DNA of 64,000 bases from Craspedostauros australis (lineage: Eukaryota > Bacillariophyta > Bacillariophyceae > Mastogloiales > Achnanthaceae), in contig JAMXDE010000073.1 of NCBI GenBank assembly GCA_026770025.1, forward strand, positions 103,890 to 167,889. The letters are read 5' to 3'. A model generated the notes under the pieces. That model saw only the letters and a program-made list of their open reading frames with translations. It did no database searches and was not told the origin of the DNA. Positions 20,843 to 31,300 of the stretch are shown here, piece after piece (positions within the stretch are counted from its first letter, which is position 1; each line of letters begins with the position of its first letter). The translations under genes and the position numbers were made by a program.

Positions 20843-22231
20843 TTAGGTACTGTTGTCACACGGTCCGTACTTCTTGACACGATCGGTCTTGTTGCCGAAT
20901 CTCGCGCGCTTGTTGGACTTGCGCTGAGCTTGTTGCTCTTGGGTTTTGGCGAACTCAGCAGGCTTGGCGCGTTTGAGCGCAGCCTCACCCATGAGCTCTC
21001 CGGTGCTGCGGAAGTGGCGTGAAGACTCCACCACGAGCACTTGTGCTGCGGGTGGAAGACTGCGGAACACCACGTCCGGCAGGCGGTAATGGGAGGACTT
21101 CTTGCGGTCGCCGGATGCCTTGTCGAATGATTGCTTGCGGTCGGGACGACTGTCCTTCTGGTGCATGCGTCGGCTGCGTCCTGGGGACTTGTCGAGGTCG
21201 GCGTTGGCGAGGATCTTGTCATGGCGCATGAGCGTCTCGCGGACCCAGGAGAAGGACTCCTTGGTCTGCTGTAGGCTTGTGATCACGCTGGCAAATCGCT
21301 CGTCGCGGATGCTGCGGAAAAACCTTGCGATCTTCTCCTGATCGTTCATTGGCTTGCCATTGTCCTCGATTGCATGGAGGGACATCGAGAAGTCGTTGAC
21401 GAAAGTCCCAAAGGAACCGTTGCCAGAGTATATGAGCTTGGAGAGTCTTGCCTCCTCCTCTGCCACGATGCCGGCCTGATTCTCGGCGGACTCGTAGATG
21501 CGAATGAGAGATTGGAAGGCGGCGTGGCCGCTGGGTTCCTCTGCTGTGACAATGTACTGCGCGTCTCCCTTGCAGGTTTTGGAGCGGAGCACTGCGTAGA
21601 ACTGAGCATCCACTGATGCGCGGTAGTGCGATGGTTTCTCTTGCAGCATGTAGTCCGCGAATTTGGAGGTGACCAGCTGCCACATGAAGTCCGTCTTCCA
21701 TTGGTACCACTCGATGTTGAGACTGCTGAATGTCTCTGCCTCCGGCATGGTGATCTTATCGTATTTCCATCCGGTTGGCGTCGATGGTGATCAACTAAGT
21801 TCCTGCTGGCGCCGTGGCGAATGTACCACGACCTCACGGCTTGCAGCCTCAGTGAGTTCGCGGCTTGCTGCCTTCATATCCGCCTCCAATTGGAGCTGGA
21901 TGGCTTTGAGCGCGACGGGAGTCTTGATGGAGGGCACTGTGTACCCAGAGGACTTGATGAACTTGTCGATTGCGTCCCAGTCAGTAGCTTGATCAACCTG
22001 GCGCTCCTTGGCAAAGGCGAAGATGCGGAGGATGTTCTCAATGTTGATTGAGGTGAGTGTTGGCGAAAGAGACAGCACCTGGATGATGTTCTTCTCCAGA
22101 CTCTGGATGGCGCGTTCGATCCTGCCAAGCTTCTTGCGGATGAACTCCATGTCATCGTCTTCGAGCTCAACAAGCTCAATGAGCTCCTTGATGACGGTCG
22201 TCCAGGTACGGTTGTTGATTGGTCTTGCCAT
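20843..22231 (-). pseudogene. Copia-A gag, U2 (one nonsense codon)
   Basis: Same 462-codon gag as U1 from the ATG at 22231, but a TGA at 21791-21793 (CGA in U1 and U3) stops it after RRQQELS, about a third of the way in. The remaining part is open to the TAA at 20843, which is followed by CAA CCA. The same nonsense change is present in U4. Confidence 0.85.
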
Positions 22232-22284
22232 GGTGGTTGGTATTGTAATGTGATAAGCTTGATGGTAGATCACAACTCTTAATC

Positions 22285-22449
22285 TGTCAAAGTGCACAAG
22301 TAACTACTGTAGACGTATTGGCCCGTTGTTGCGTGCCCTGGTCGGAGCTCTTGTTCTTTATTTGTGAGTTGTCCGAAGACAAACCCCCGACCAGTATTTG
22401 TGACTAATATGATTAGTAAAGAGGTAAGAAGGTACAGAGAAAGTTGTCA
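22285..22449 (-). repeat. 5' LTR of Copia-A U2
   Basis: 165 bp. Carries the 5'-LTR-specific AAATAAAG variant. The primer-binding site lies at 22273-22284. Confidence 0.92.
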
Positions 22450-22599
22450 GTTGCCATCGTCGCCATCGCCAAACTCTTGCATGAATTTTGTGGCCACGTT
22501 GCCAAGATTGTATGCAGGATTGGTTCGTCTGACCGTCTGTCCAAACCGTAGACGCGTGTAAAAAGACATGAAGTTTCCGCGTGTTCGGTTTCGTCCCAT
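22450..22599 (-). pseudogene. Interrupted host gene, 5' fragment, U2
   Basis: The ATG at 22599 is the first in frame after an upstream TGA. 50 codons (MGRNRTRGNFMSFYTRL...) run to the Copia-A edge, where the TGA starting the LTR would end translation. Arg-rich start and an acidic Gly/Asp end. Its phase at the LTR matches the 3' fragment at 16415-16600. The gene is divergent to the plastid-type gene, with about 230 bp between the two ATGs, so they may share a promoter. Not recognised. Confidence 0.55.
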
Positions 22600-22825
22600 G
22601 GTATCGACTCAGTTTGAGGTACTCAAGGTATCTGAATTGGCTACCTTGTGTTTGGTACATGTATCCAATTTTGGTCTGATGTTGTCTCGGATCCACGATG
22701 ACGCAAATCGTGTGCGACAGAAGTTCCCCCGTTGGCTTGACACACACCACAATCGTCGTCATCATCATTGTCACCATCAACAGCATCAACATCACCAACG
22801 ACAGCGAGAGACTCGGAAAGGACTG

Positions 22826-23338
22826 ATGAATCTGACAGCAAGGCCACTCATTCTGGTCACCACAATCATGTCATGCCAGCTGTTCCTCGTCGTCGCGATC
22901 GTGATGGTTGAAGTGGGAGCCTTCCAAATCCGATCATTGTGCCATCACCAGCAATGCGCCAAACCATTCCATGGCCTGACTGCGCAGCAGCAGAGAAGAG
23001 AAGGGCGGCACTCTGCTGGATCCGCGATATTCAACATCAAAGACGCGGATGGTGGCAGCGACGAAGACGATGGTTGGGGCAGCTCCGACACATCGTCAAC
23101 GAATGACAAGCTACCGACAGCTTCCAGCGATGCGTCGAAGCTCCGCAACGAGCTGCAGCGGCTGCAGAGGGAGCGCTCATCAGGCGGCGATGAAGGGATG
23201 AGCTCATCCGAAACTGACCGCGATCTCTTCATTCCCATCTTTGCGGGCGTTGCCATCCTTGGGTTCGTTGGATCCTACAGCTACGAACTCTTCCGCCTTG
23301 CATCGAGGGGCGAGCTGTATTTGCCTTGGAAGCAGTAA
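22826..23338 (+). CDS. Putative plastid-targeted single-pass membrane protein, U2
   Basis: 170 residues from the ATG at 22826. Residues 1-30 form a signal peptide (LILVTTIMSCQLFLVVAIVM), followed by VEVGA-F33-Q, which resembles the ASAFAP-type cleavage site of diatom plastid presequences (Phe at +1). A Ser/Asp/Gly-rich middle (about 60-95) and a short charged helix (KLRNELQRLQRERSSGG) lead to one membrane helix at about 134-153 and the end YLPWKQ. Family not recognised. The frame is open further up to an ATG at 22568 (256 residues, with a His-rich stretch), but the internal start gives the coherent presequence. Intact here and in U3, nonsense in U1, separated by Copia-B in U4. Confidence 0.7.
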   Translation: MNLTARPLILVTTIMSCQLFLVVAIVMVEVGAFQIRSLCHHQQCAKPFHGLTAQQQRREGRHSAGSAIFNIKDADGGSDEDDGWGSSDTSSTNDKLPTASSDASKLRNELQRLQRERSSGGDEGMSSSETDRDLFIPIFAGVAILGFVGSYSYELFRLASRGELYLPWKQ

Positions 23339-24478
23339 GGCGATGTGCCGCCCAAGATGGTCCCGGACGATTCGTACCTGGGTAGTCCGTCCGCAATGCA
23401 TGGATGGAGCGGGTCTCGCATCCGCAATGCTGCTACGGTGTCGAGCTTTGTACCAGGAGACCGCATCGAGCAGCACGAAAGGAAACGGAGCGGAAGTACA
23501 CTTCCAATCCCGCTGCTTCTGCGGACCATCTTCTTGTGGCGTTGACGAAGTCGCCGGTGCCGCGGCGTGACATGGCGTGGTGTGGCGACTGAACCAAGAC
23601 GATGTGCATGCAGGATATTGCAGGGTTTTCGCGGAAGGCCGCTCCTATGCCACACAATCAACGGTGGCGCGGAAGGCACGAGCACCATCAACGCGATGGT
23701 CTCTGCTGTCCACAGGTCGCGGCGAGTATTGATATCATGCGTTGACATGCCGATACAAGAGCGAGACTAAAGAAAAAGAATTCGGTGCACTTCAGCTTCG
23801 ACTTCGACGTCACCTTGCTGCGTTGACGCTGCGAGCATTGCCCAGAGCAACAGAAGGTGACATCATCGACGGCTAGCGCATGCAAATGGAGGCAAATGCA
23901 ATGGTAAAGAAGACTACTCTACTATCCTCTACGAGACATGCGAGCGCCTATGCCATTGCCTGCGCAATAGAGTAGAGTACAGTAGAGTAGATCTCTCCCT
24001 CACTCTCACCCGCTGATTGCTGTCGAGCTCTGTCCGCCCTTGTGAATACGGCGGATGGAATATGAAAGATTGATTTGGAGCTCTTTGCCTTCATTGAAAC
24101 GTACTACTAGCGATGTAAGATGAATAAAGAAGTGGTTCTAATGACGGATTATGGCCGAGGGTCTGTGTTTTTGCTTTGGACGACTTCCTTTTGTTGTTTG
24201 TTTTCTTTGTCGGTCTGGACGGTCTTGTGGCCTTGAGTCTGCCTCCAACAACTCGACATCAGTCACAATCAACATCGCATCAATTCGAAGCAAACAACGT
24301 GAAAGGCTCCGGAGACAGAGAGACAGAGAGACAGAAGGAGAGAGAGAGAGCTGTCATCACCACCACCATGTGCGCCAGGCGTACCATGACCCTTGCTTGC
24401 TTGCTTGCGTCATCGTGGCATCTGCAATACCGTTGACCCTCATCCACCTGCCATCGCAAGCACCAACTTGAGGTGTGA
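23339..24478. other. Region without a recognisable gene, U2
   Basis: Counterpart of 11201-12500, shorter because the 195-bp block is missing. Short ORFs on both strands repeat those of U1 and change with indels. It contains the GACAGAGA simple repeat near 24313-24350. Just before ORF-A there is a three-fold GATGAAGCCACC repeat (24497-24532), against two less regular units in U1. Confidence 0.5.
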
Positions 24479-25177
24479 ACCAATGCCTCGAACAAAGATG
24501 AAGCCACCGATGAAGCCACCGATGAAGCCACCGATGTGACTGCCTCTGTTGCTTGCGACCCATCTCATTTGGACTTGGCTGGTTGCCATCCCACTGCATT
24601 GCAAGCATCACCATCCGCGCAGGCAACAAGAGTCCTCAACATCAGACCAACACCCCATTGCGTATTGGGATGGGCTGACACGTTCAGCAATCAACAGGCG
24701 AAGCGATATCGTGCCGCCTCCACTGTTTCTGCCTCACAGACCACCAACATATCATACCATGCGCATTCTATCCTGAGGCATGAGCGCCATCGTCTTGGCT
24801 CGCGACTTGCAGAGCATCGATGCTCAACCGAGGTGATTGACAGGAACATCCGCCTCATCAACGAAGTTGCGAGTACCACAAAGGAGGACATGTGGGTATA
24901 CGGTGCTCATGGGCCATGGATCGCTGACCATGTGCTTCTTCTACCATACGGAAACTCTGTGTCAACCATGATCCGCAATACTGCGCTCGCACTCTGCATG
25001 GGGTTGCTGGTTGGTTCGTTGGTTGATTCGTTGGTTTCTTCTGTTGCTCGTCAAGCTCTCTGGATGGTTGGACTGGGCTGGCTCGTCGGTTCCTGTCTTT
25101 CCGCCACACTGGCACTGATCGCTTCGAAGATTGGAATGGATGGTGGCCCTGGCATTTGTTGCTCCAACAGTGAATGA
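24479..25177 (+). CDS. ORF-A, putative membrane protein, U2
   Basis: 232 codons open from the stop at 24476 to a TGA at 25175. No ATG opens the frame, so the start is probably in an upstream exon. An Asp-Glu-Ala-Thr repeat at the beginning is followed by a polar region (TFSNQQAKRYRAASTVSAS; STEVIDRNIRLINEVASTTK) and then two hydrophobic segments near the C-terminus: NTALALCMGLLVGSLVDSLV and LWMVGLGWLVGSCLSATLAL. These look like two membrane helices or a hairpin. Conserved in U3; frameshifted in U1; only the end remains at 1739-1870. Family not recognised and function unknown. It converges on the BTB gene of the next unit. Confidence 0.5.
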   Translation, partial: TNASNKDEATDEATDEATDVTASVACDPSHLDLAGCHPTALQASPSAQATRVLNIRPTPHCVLGWADTFSNQQAKRYRAASTVSASQTTNISYHAHSILRHERHRLGSRLAEHRCSTEVIDRNIRLINEVASTTKEDMWVYGAHGPWIADHVLLLPYGNSVSTMIRNTALALCMGLLVGSLVDSLVSSVARQALWMVGLGWLVGSCLSATLALIASKIGMDGGPGICCSNSE

Positions 25178-25614
25178 TCGCTCCTCCTGGGACTTGGTGA
25201 GGGTCTCGACTGCAGCTTTGGGCGAAATGGCGGAAGTGCAACTCCAGGAAAGATGAGAACGATAGCGTGATACGGGACGGTCGATAGAACCGCGCAGCAA
25301 CCATGCTCCTCGTGGCTTCTCATCATTTCCCTCTGCCTTGTTCGCCATGTGCTCTTCGTAGATTGCCTCTTCCAGAATCTTGGATCGGCTGGCACCGGCA
25401 CTGTCGCTTTGGATCTGCTTGGCAGTGTGACTTGGAGTAGAATGCTCTGTGTGCGAATCCGGCGGCACGGTGACGACCGCACGGCTTGTGAAAATGGTGC
25501 TGCCATGTGTCCATTGTCTGTGCAACGAACCAACAACGATGCTCATGGCGGGGCATGGATGGAACCACGGACGTCCAACCTGCTCGTGAATGACATCGGC
25601 AACATCCCTGTGTG

Positions 25615-25631
25615 TGTATGTACTGTAGAGA
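25615..25631. repeat. Target site duplication, left of LINE
   Basis: TGTATGTACTGTAGAGA, repeated exactly at 34046-34062. Units without the LINE carry a single related sequence here (for example U4 at 45241). Confidence 0.9.
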
Positions 25632-25716
25632 TAGTTTCGGAATTCCGACAAACCAAACCAAAAGAAAATAAAAACTAATTAATACCCTAACGCACAGCAA
25701 ACAACAGCAAAGCAAA

Positions 25717-28326
25717 ATGAGTTCGAATCAGGGAACCAACACGAGCCAACGCGAAGAGCAGAGCCATGACAAAGGCCCAACTTTGCAGCAACCCACCAAG
25801 GAACCCGACAAACCCACGCCCACCATGAACATCGACACAAGCAACCAACATCGAGCCAGACGACAAGCGAAAAGAGCCATCCCATACGATGGAGGAATGG
25901 AGGAAGACCCGGACGACGTATCAATCACCTTCAAACCGAGATCAAGCACGTTCAAAACCGCAGCCAACAAGACCGGCATCGACATCACGCCATACAACAA
26001 GGCAACAGGAGAAGGCTCCATTGACAGAGCAGCAAAGACAGCATGGAGAGCTCGAGCTATATGGTACAACAGAGATGAGGCCACCGCAGACAGGGAGAAT
26101 CCCACCATCAAACAGTGGGAACACTTTTTCCGCGATCTTGCCGATGGCAGAGTAACCTCCTTTGGACCAATCACACTCCCAAACAAAGACCCCACCGGGC
26201 TCAAGCTTCTACAGTTCGTCATCAACGTTGCGTCAACCAACCCACAAGAAGTGTTCAAAGCACACCTAAACAGCAATGGGACGGTGAAAAGCGCCAGAGC
26301 AGTCAAGGTGTGGAAGGCAGCCAATAGAGTATTGGGGTCCAACTACGATCTCGGAATAGCGCCCGACAACACAACACCCACGAATGAAGACGCCATGGAG
26401 GGCCTCACGCTACAACCGGACTGGCCAACGCAGAATGACACGGCAGACCAACCAACGGGAAGCAGAGTAGCAGCGATGCCAGCAAATGCAACAACAGAAT
26501 CACTCAGCACCGACAGCGACTCCTACACCAGCAGACAGCCCAACAAACGCACCAGGTTTAAGTCACCACGACACACAACCAACGCCTCCGAAATCAGCCA
26601 AAACAGCTACGGGAGCTCTCAATCAGTGGGATCAGGAAGAAGCAGCGACTCATCAACCGACTCTGGCATTACCAGAAACAGCTCCGCCAAGCGCGCCCAC
26701 ACACGAAGCAAGCGAAGCGCAGACGACAACTCAGTGAGTTCGGATGAAGAATCGAACACGTCCCAAACGAAGATTGCCCCGCCCAGACACGAGCATACGA
26801 CCAGGTTCACGATCAAACTCAATGTGGATAGAACCGAAGAGGATACCACAGCAGCAGTGAGGGAAAGAATCAAAAGGTGGTTCCGACAAGTAAGACGCAT
26901 CGACTCATCGGCGACAATCCTTCCATGGAGAGAAAGCAGCAACACCGGGCCACACATCGCACACTCCGGCCAGATACCAGAACGCATGGAAGACCTCCGA
27001 ACATTCTTCCCAGGCCTCAGAGCCCCATCAGGCGCTACTGGCATCACGTATGCAAAAGTACGCATCACAACCAGGGACGACCCGTTCGATATCACCGCAG
27101 ACAGGAACTCCGAACTCAACGCGTACTACTACAACGAGCATGAGGGACTGTACCTGGCACAATTGCAAGAGGCAGAGGAGGTCAAAGAAATAGGCTTCCT
27201 GCTCTACTCCGGAGGGTTCACGGACGTCAACGGCACAGTCGAAGTCATCAATCGAAGTCTACGACGAAACCGCAGCAACATTCGGGTGGGAGGGAAAATC
27301 AAGAACATCATCCAGGTCAGCGAAGAGACCAAGGAGAAGTACAAGAACGGGAAACGACATTGGACGGTGCAGCCGTGGAAAGCAATCAAACTGGAAGTGG
27401 AGAGGTCGCAGGCCTATGAAGCCGTTGCAGAAGTAGCAACCCTATTCAACACCAAAGAGGAGCGACCGGGAGCAATGAACTTCAGATTCCTCCCAGACAA
27501 AAAGTACGAGCAGATGTCCAGAAAGAAGGAAGCATTCCGAGAAGACCTCCTCGCGAAACACCAGGCAATCCTCTCAGTGATCGAGTACTCTGACTCTGAC
27601 GGGGTAGCACACCTGGACAAGAAAGTCAAAGCACGAGATGGCCACTCCATCACTCTGCGCAAGCTCATCCTCCGCGAAACCAACAAGGAAGGCGAACGCA
27701 TATTCCACAGTGTAGACAGAGCCCGAGGCACCGACGATCAAATAGTCGCTCACTCCTTCCCGGAATACCTCTCGGATGCGAAGTACTTCATGAGTCTCCT
27801 CCCGGCGGTTGCCAGGCACAAGGTCGGCGACAGGGCAGAGAAGTGGTTCAGCCCGGAAGTCTGGCTGGCAAGCCTGGGCATAGAGTTCGACCCGATCACC
27901 AACGACTACACATCCCCAGACATACACGGTCTAGGTGACATCGCCGACGAATCCTTCCCAGCAAGTGTGGTCATAACAAACATCCCTGACATGATGCCCG
28001 TCCACCATCGCCCGGCAGCACTCGACAACCGAAGCCTGTTCAATCCCAATTCGACAGTCGGCACCAACCGGTCCATGGACTCAGCTTACACCGTAGCCCC
28101 AAGGCTGGCCTCAACGGAAGACACCGATCACACTGCGGAGCAACCAACTCAAACCAACCAAGAAACACACAACCGGGAAGGCATCCTGCGCACTGGATCA
28201 GCAACCAGGTATAACCAACCGCAAACCAGGGAGGCCCAACTCCTAGCACAGGTTCAAGCACTCCGAAGTCAGCTAAGCAAACCCGACGGCGACCCTCCGC
28301 AGCCTAATGGAGACCCGCAACCATGA
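25717..28326 (+). CDS. LINE ORF1 protein (869 aa)
   Basis: ATG at 25717 in AAAATGAG context. ORF1 proteins bind element RNA and act as chaperones in the retrotransposition particle. Visible parts: a hydrophilic N-terminus (about 1-60); a conserved-looking globular part (about 65-215; TAWRARAIWYNRDEATAD, KQWEHFFRDLADGRV); a Ser/Thr/Asn-rich, disordered linker (about 230-350); a second globular part (about 360-750; RFTIKLNVDRTEEDT, GFLLYSGGFTDVNGTVEV); and a C-terminal short coiled coil (QLLAQVQALRSQLS). No CCHC knuckle and no typical RRM that I can recognise. The stop TGA overlaps the ORF2 start as ATGA, which suggests translation of ORF2 by termination-reinitiation. Confidence 0.85.
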   Translation: MSSNQGTNTSQREEQSHDKGPTLQQPTKEPDKPTPTMNIDTSNQHRARRQAKRAIPYDGGMEEDPDDVSITFKPRSSTFKTAANKTGIDITPYNKATGEGSIDRAAKTAWRARAIWYNRDEATADRENPTIKQWEHFFRDLADGRVTSFGPITLPNKDPTGLKLLQFVINVASTNPQEVFKAHLNSNGTVKSARAVKVWKAANRVLGSNYDLGIAPDNTTPTNEDAMEGLTLQPDWPTQNDTADQPTGSRVAAMPANATTESLSTDSDSYTSRQPNKRTRFKSPRHTTNASEISQNSYGSSQSVGSGRSSDSSTDSGITRNSSAKRAHTRSKRSADDNSVSSDEESNTSQTKIAPPRHEHTTRFTIKLNVDRTEEDTTAAVRERIKRWFRQVRRIDSSATILPWRESSNTGPHIAHSGQIPERMEDLRTFFPGLRAPSGATGITYAKVRITTRDDPFDITADRNSELNAYYYNEHEGLYLAQLQEAEEVKEIGFLLYSGGFTDVNGTVEVINRSLRRNRSNIRVGGKIKNIIQVSEETKEKYKNGKRHWTVQPWKAIKLEVERSQAYEAVAEVATLFNTKEERPGAMNFRFLPDKKYEQMSRKKEAFREDLLAKHQAILSVIEYSDSDGVAHLDKKVKARDGHSITLRKLILRETNKEGERIFHSVDRARGTDDQIVAHSFPEYLSDAKYFMSLLPAVARHKVGDRAEKWFSPEVWLASLGIEFDPITNDYTSPDIHGLGDIADESFPASVVITNIPDMMPVHHRPAALDNRSLFNPNSTVGTNRSMDSAYTVAPRLASTEDTDHTAEQPTQTNQETHNREGILRTGSATRYNQPQTREAQLLAQVQALRSQLSKPDGDPPQPNGDPQP

Positions 28327-31300
28327 TAGTCAGCCACAGACGGGCACAGTCCAGCCCGAACCACAACGGACCCGCCAACACCAGGAACTCGAGATCGGAT
28401 GAATCGAATCCACAACAACTACACATCGGCCAACACACCAGCAACAAACCGACCAATCACATCAGAATAGCAGCCCTGAACATAGGCAGCTTACCACCCG
28501 ACGCCACAGGACCCAAAAACGATGATCTATGGCAATCCATACGACAGCATCAAATCGACATCCTCCTCATCACGGAGATGGGACTCAACTGGAACCAAGT
28601 GCCAGCAGATGCATCGCTCGTCCACAGAGCGGAAAACATCTACGCATGGCTAAAGCCAGCACGTCCCACAACAAGACAGCCACCACCAACCCGCGACAAT
28701 GGGGGGGGCACCGCCATTCTCGTCCACGGCAACACAGCAGGCCGAGTGCTATCGCGCGACAACGACCCCGAACAGTGTGGCAGGTGGGCAAGTATGCTGC
28801 TCCAAGGCAAACAAGGCATCAAAGTGCGAGTAGCGACAGTCTACGTCCCCACCAAGTCCACACAAACACCAGGCACCGTGTACAATCAACAAGCAGTCAA
28901 GGCTGCCCAACGAGGGTCCAACCTCGACCCAATCGACCTCCTCATCCAAGATCTGCAAGCACAGATCGCCCAATGGAAACAAGCGGGCGAAACCATCATT
29001 GTCGGAGGCGACATGAATATGGATATACGAAGGTCGAAGATCACGACGATGCTCAGCTCGGAAGGACTTCGAGAACACCACTCCACCAATATCTCACAAC
29101 CATATGCAACCATGATCCGGAACCAACGGAGGACGCCGATAGACGGAATATGGGCCACAGGAGACATCCAGCCATCGCAGCTCGGACTGACGGCGTACGA
29201 CAACTGGGACCACCGAACCGTATGGATGGACATTGACTCCGCCAGCCTCCTCGGTCCCAACAAACAACCCACCACGCCTTTCCGGGGGCGCAGACTCCAT
29301 CTCGGCCAGCCCGCGACAGTACGCAGATACACGGAATCATATGCAGCACAAGCAGAACAACTTCAGCTTCTGCAGCGAGCGACAACACTCCGAGCTGACA
29401 TCGGCACAGGCCCAATCACCAAGAATCAGACCCAGCTGCTGGAAGCAATCGACAAGGACCGCACGCAAGCGATCCTCCACGCAGAACTCAAATGCCGGAG
29501 AGTCCGAGCGGGAGCAGTCCCCTTTTCACCAGCCTTGGCCAAACTCCACTGGGAGCACCAATTCTGGAGTCTCAGTATCAAGCGCCGCAAAGGCCACAAC
29601 ACCAAGGGACGAACAGTGGACAAGGCCAAGAAAAAAGCAGGCCTGCAAGTCCGCACCATCCACATGACGACGGCCCATATGCACAAGCGCAAAAATGATG
29701 CATGGAGGTCGTATCAACGAGAGAAACAAAACGCAGCGAACCATCGACGGACGTTCCTCGCTGACGACGAAGCAGAGGTCAACAACAAAGGCCAAGACCC
29801 AACCAAGTACCGCGCACAGCTTCTGCAGAGGGAAGAAACCCGAGCCGCATACCGACGCATCAAACGATCTCTACAAGCTAGCGGGGACGACGCTCAGATA
29901 TCCATCGTCATCGACGACGGACCCGGAGGACAAGGCAACCTACTCACCTCCGGAGAAGACGTTGCCAGAGCCTGCTGCAAGAACAATGTGGACAAATACA
30001 GTCAAGCATGGCGAGCTGAAGTGTGCCAACGGCCTCTGAAACGCAGCCTCGGAAGATTCGGGACCAACCCGGCGGCTACCGCCATCCTACATGGTGTCAT
30101 CCCATCGCAAATCAAAGCCAGCACGCACGAAGTACTTCGAGCACTACAGCAGCCCACGGCAACCACCCCATGGCCCCGCGAGCACCTCGTCATCGACCAC
30201 GAGGATCATTCACGCGGATGGGTACGCATCAAGGAGAACACGTCATCCGGACCGTCCGGGATACACTTTGGCTGCTGGAAAGCAAATGCCAAAGTGCCAG
30301 AGCTGGCTCTCATCGACGCCATCCTGCGGGAGATACCCTACAACACCGGGTACAGCCTCCGAAGATGGCAGCAGTGTATCGACATACAGCTGCGGAAGAA
30401 GCCGGGGAACCTGGCTGTCACCAAGACAAGGACGATTGGCCTCATGGAAGGCGACTTCAACATGAACAATCGCCTCCTTGGCAAGCAAGCCAGGTCCCAC
30501 GCAGAAGCCCAACATACCATCGCCGCCGAACAATACGGCAGCCGGAAAGCCCACACCGCCCAAGAGGTCTTACTGAACACCACCCTCATCGACGACATCG
30601 GGAGGACAACAGGACTCCATTACGCTGTGTGCTCCAACGATGCCAAAGGATGCTACGACAGGATCGCCCATTCCGTCTTCAGCCTGGCCCTGCGGCGACA
30701 AGGAGTCCCGGCAGCACCAATCGAGAGCACCCTGCGCACTCTCCAATCGATGACGCACAGGATCCGCACATCCGCTGGCACATCTGCCGCATCATACTCC
30801 GGAACACAACGCCATCACTACCTGCAGGGTCTGGTTCAAGGGCTGGGATCCGCACCGACAGGTTGGTTAATGATAAGCTCTGCTATCATCGACAGCATGC
30901 GCAGCCACGGGTATGGGCTCAGTCTTCCAAACCCCATCACCAACGAAAGCCACGTCATCACCGGCACGGCTTACGTCGACGATACAAACGTGATGCAAAG
31001 CCTTCCCGCACAAACCCCCAACGCGCAAGCTCGGCTCTTTCAGGACGTGGTGGACCGTTGGGACAATCTGCTGACAGCTACGGGCGGGGCATTGGAACCA
31101 ACCAAAAGCTTCTGGCAACTGATCCGATTCAAATGGCAGAAGACAAGATGGGTCTACAACCTATCAGCCCCCAACATCGGGGTCTTCATGAACTCTCCCG
31201 ACGGCCAACGCATTCGCCTCACCATATCCAGTCCAAGAACCGCCGGCAAATACCTGGGCATGGTATCATGCAGGGACGGCAAACAAACCGACCACGCCGA

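Larger units (their letters stand above)
16601..22449 (-). mobile_element. Copia-A element, U2 (5,849 bp)
   Basis: Same structure and same flanks as the U1 copy. It is the least damaged pol of the four: one nonsense codon in gag and one between the first and second catalytic parts of integrase. Confidence 0.95.
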
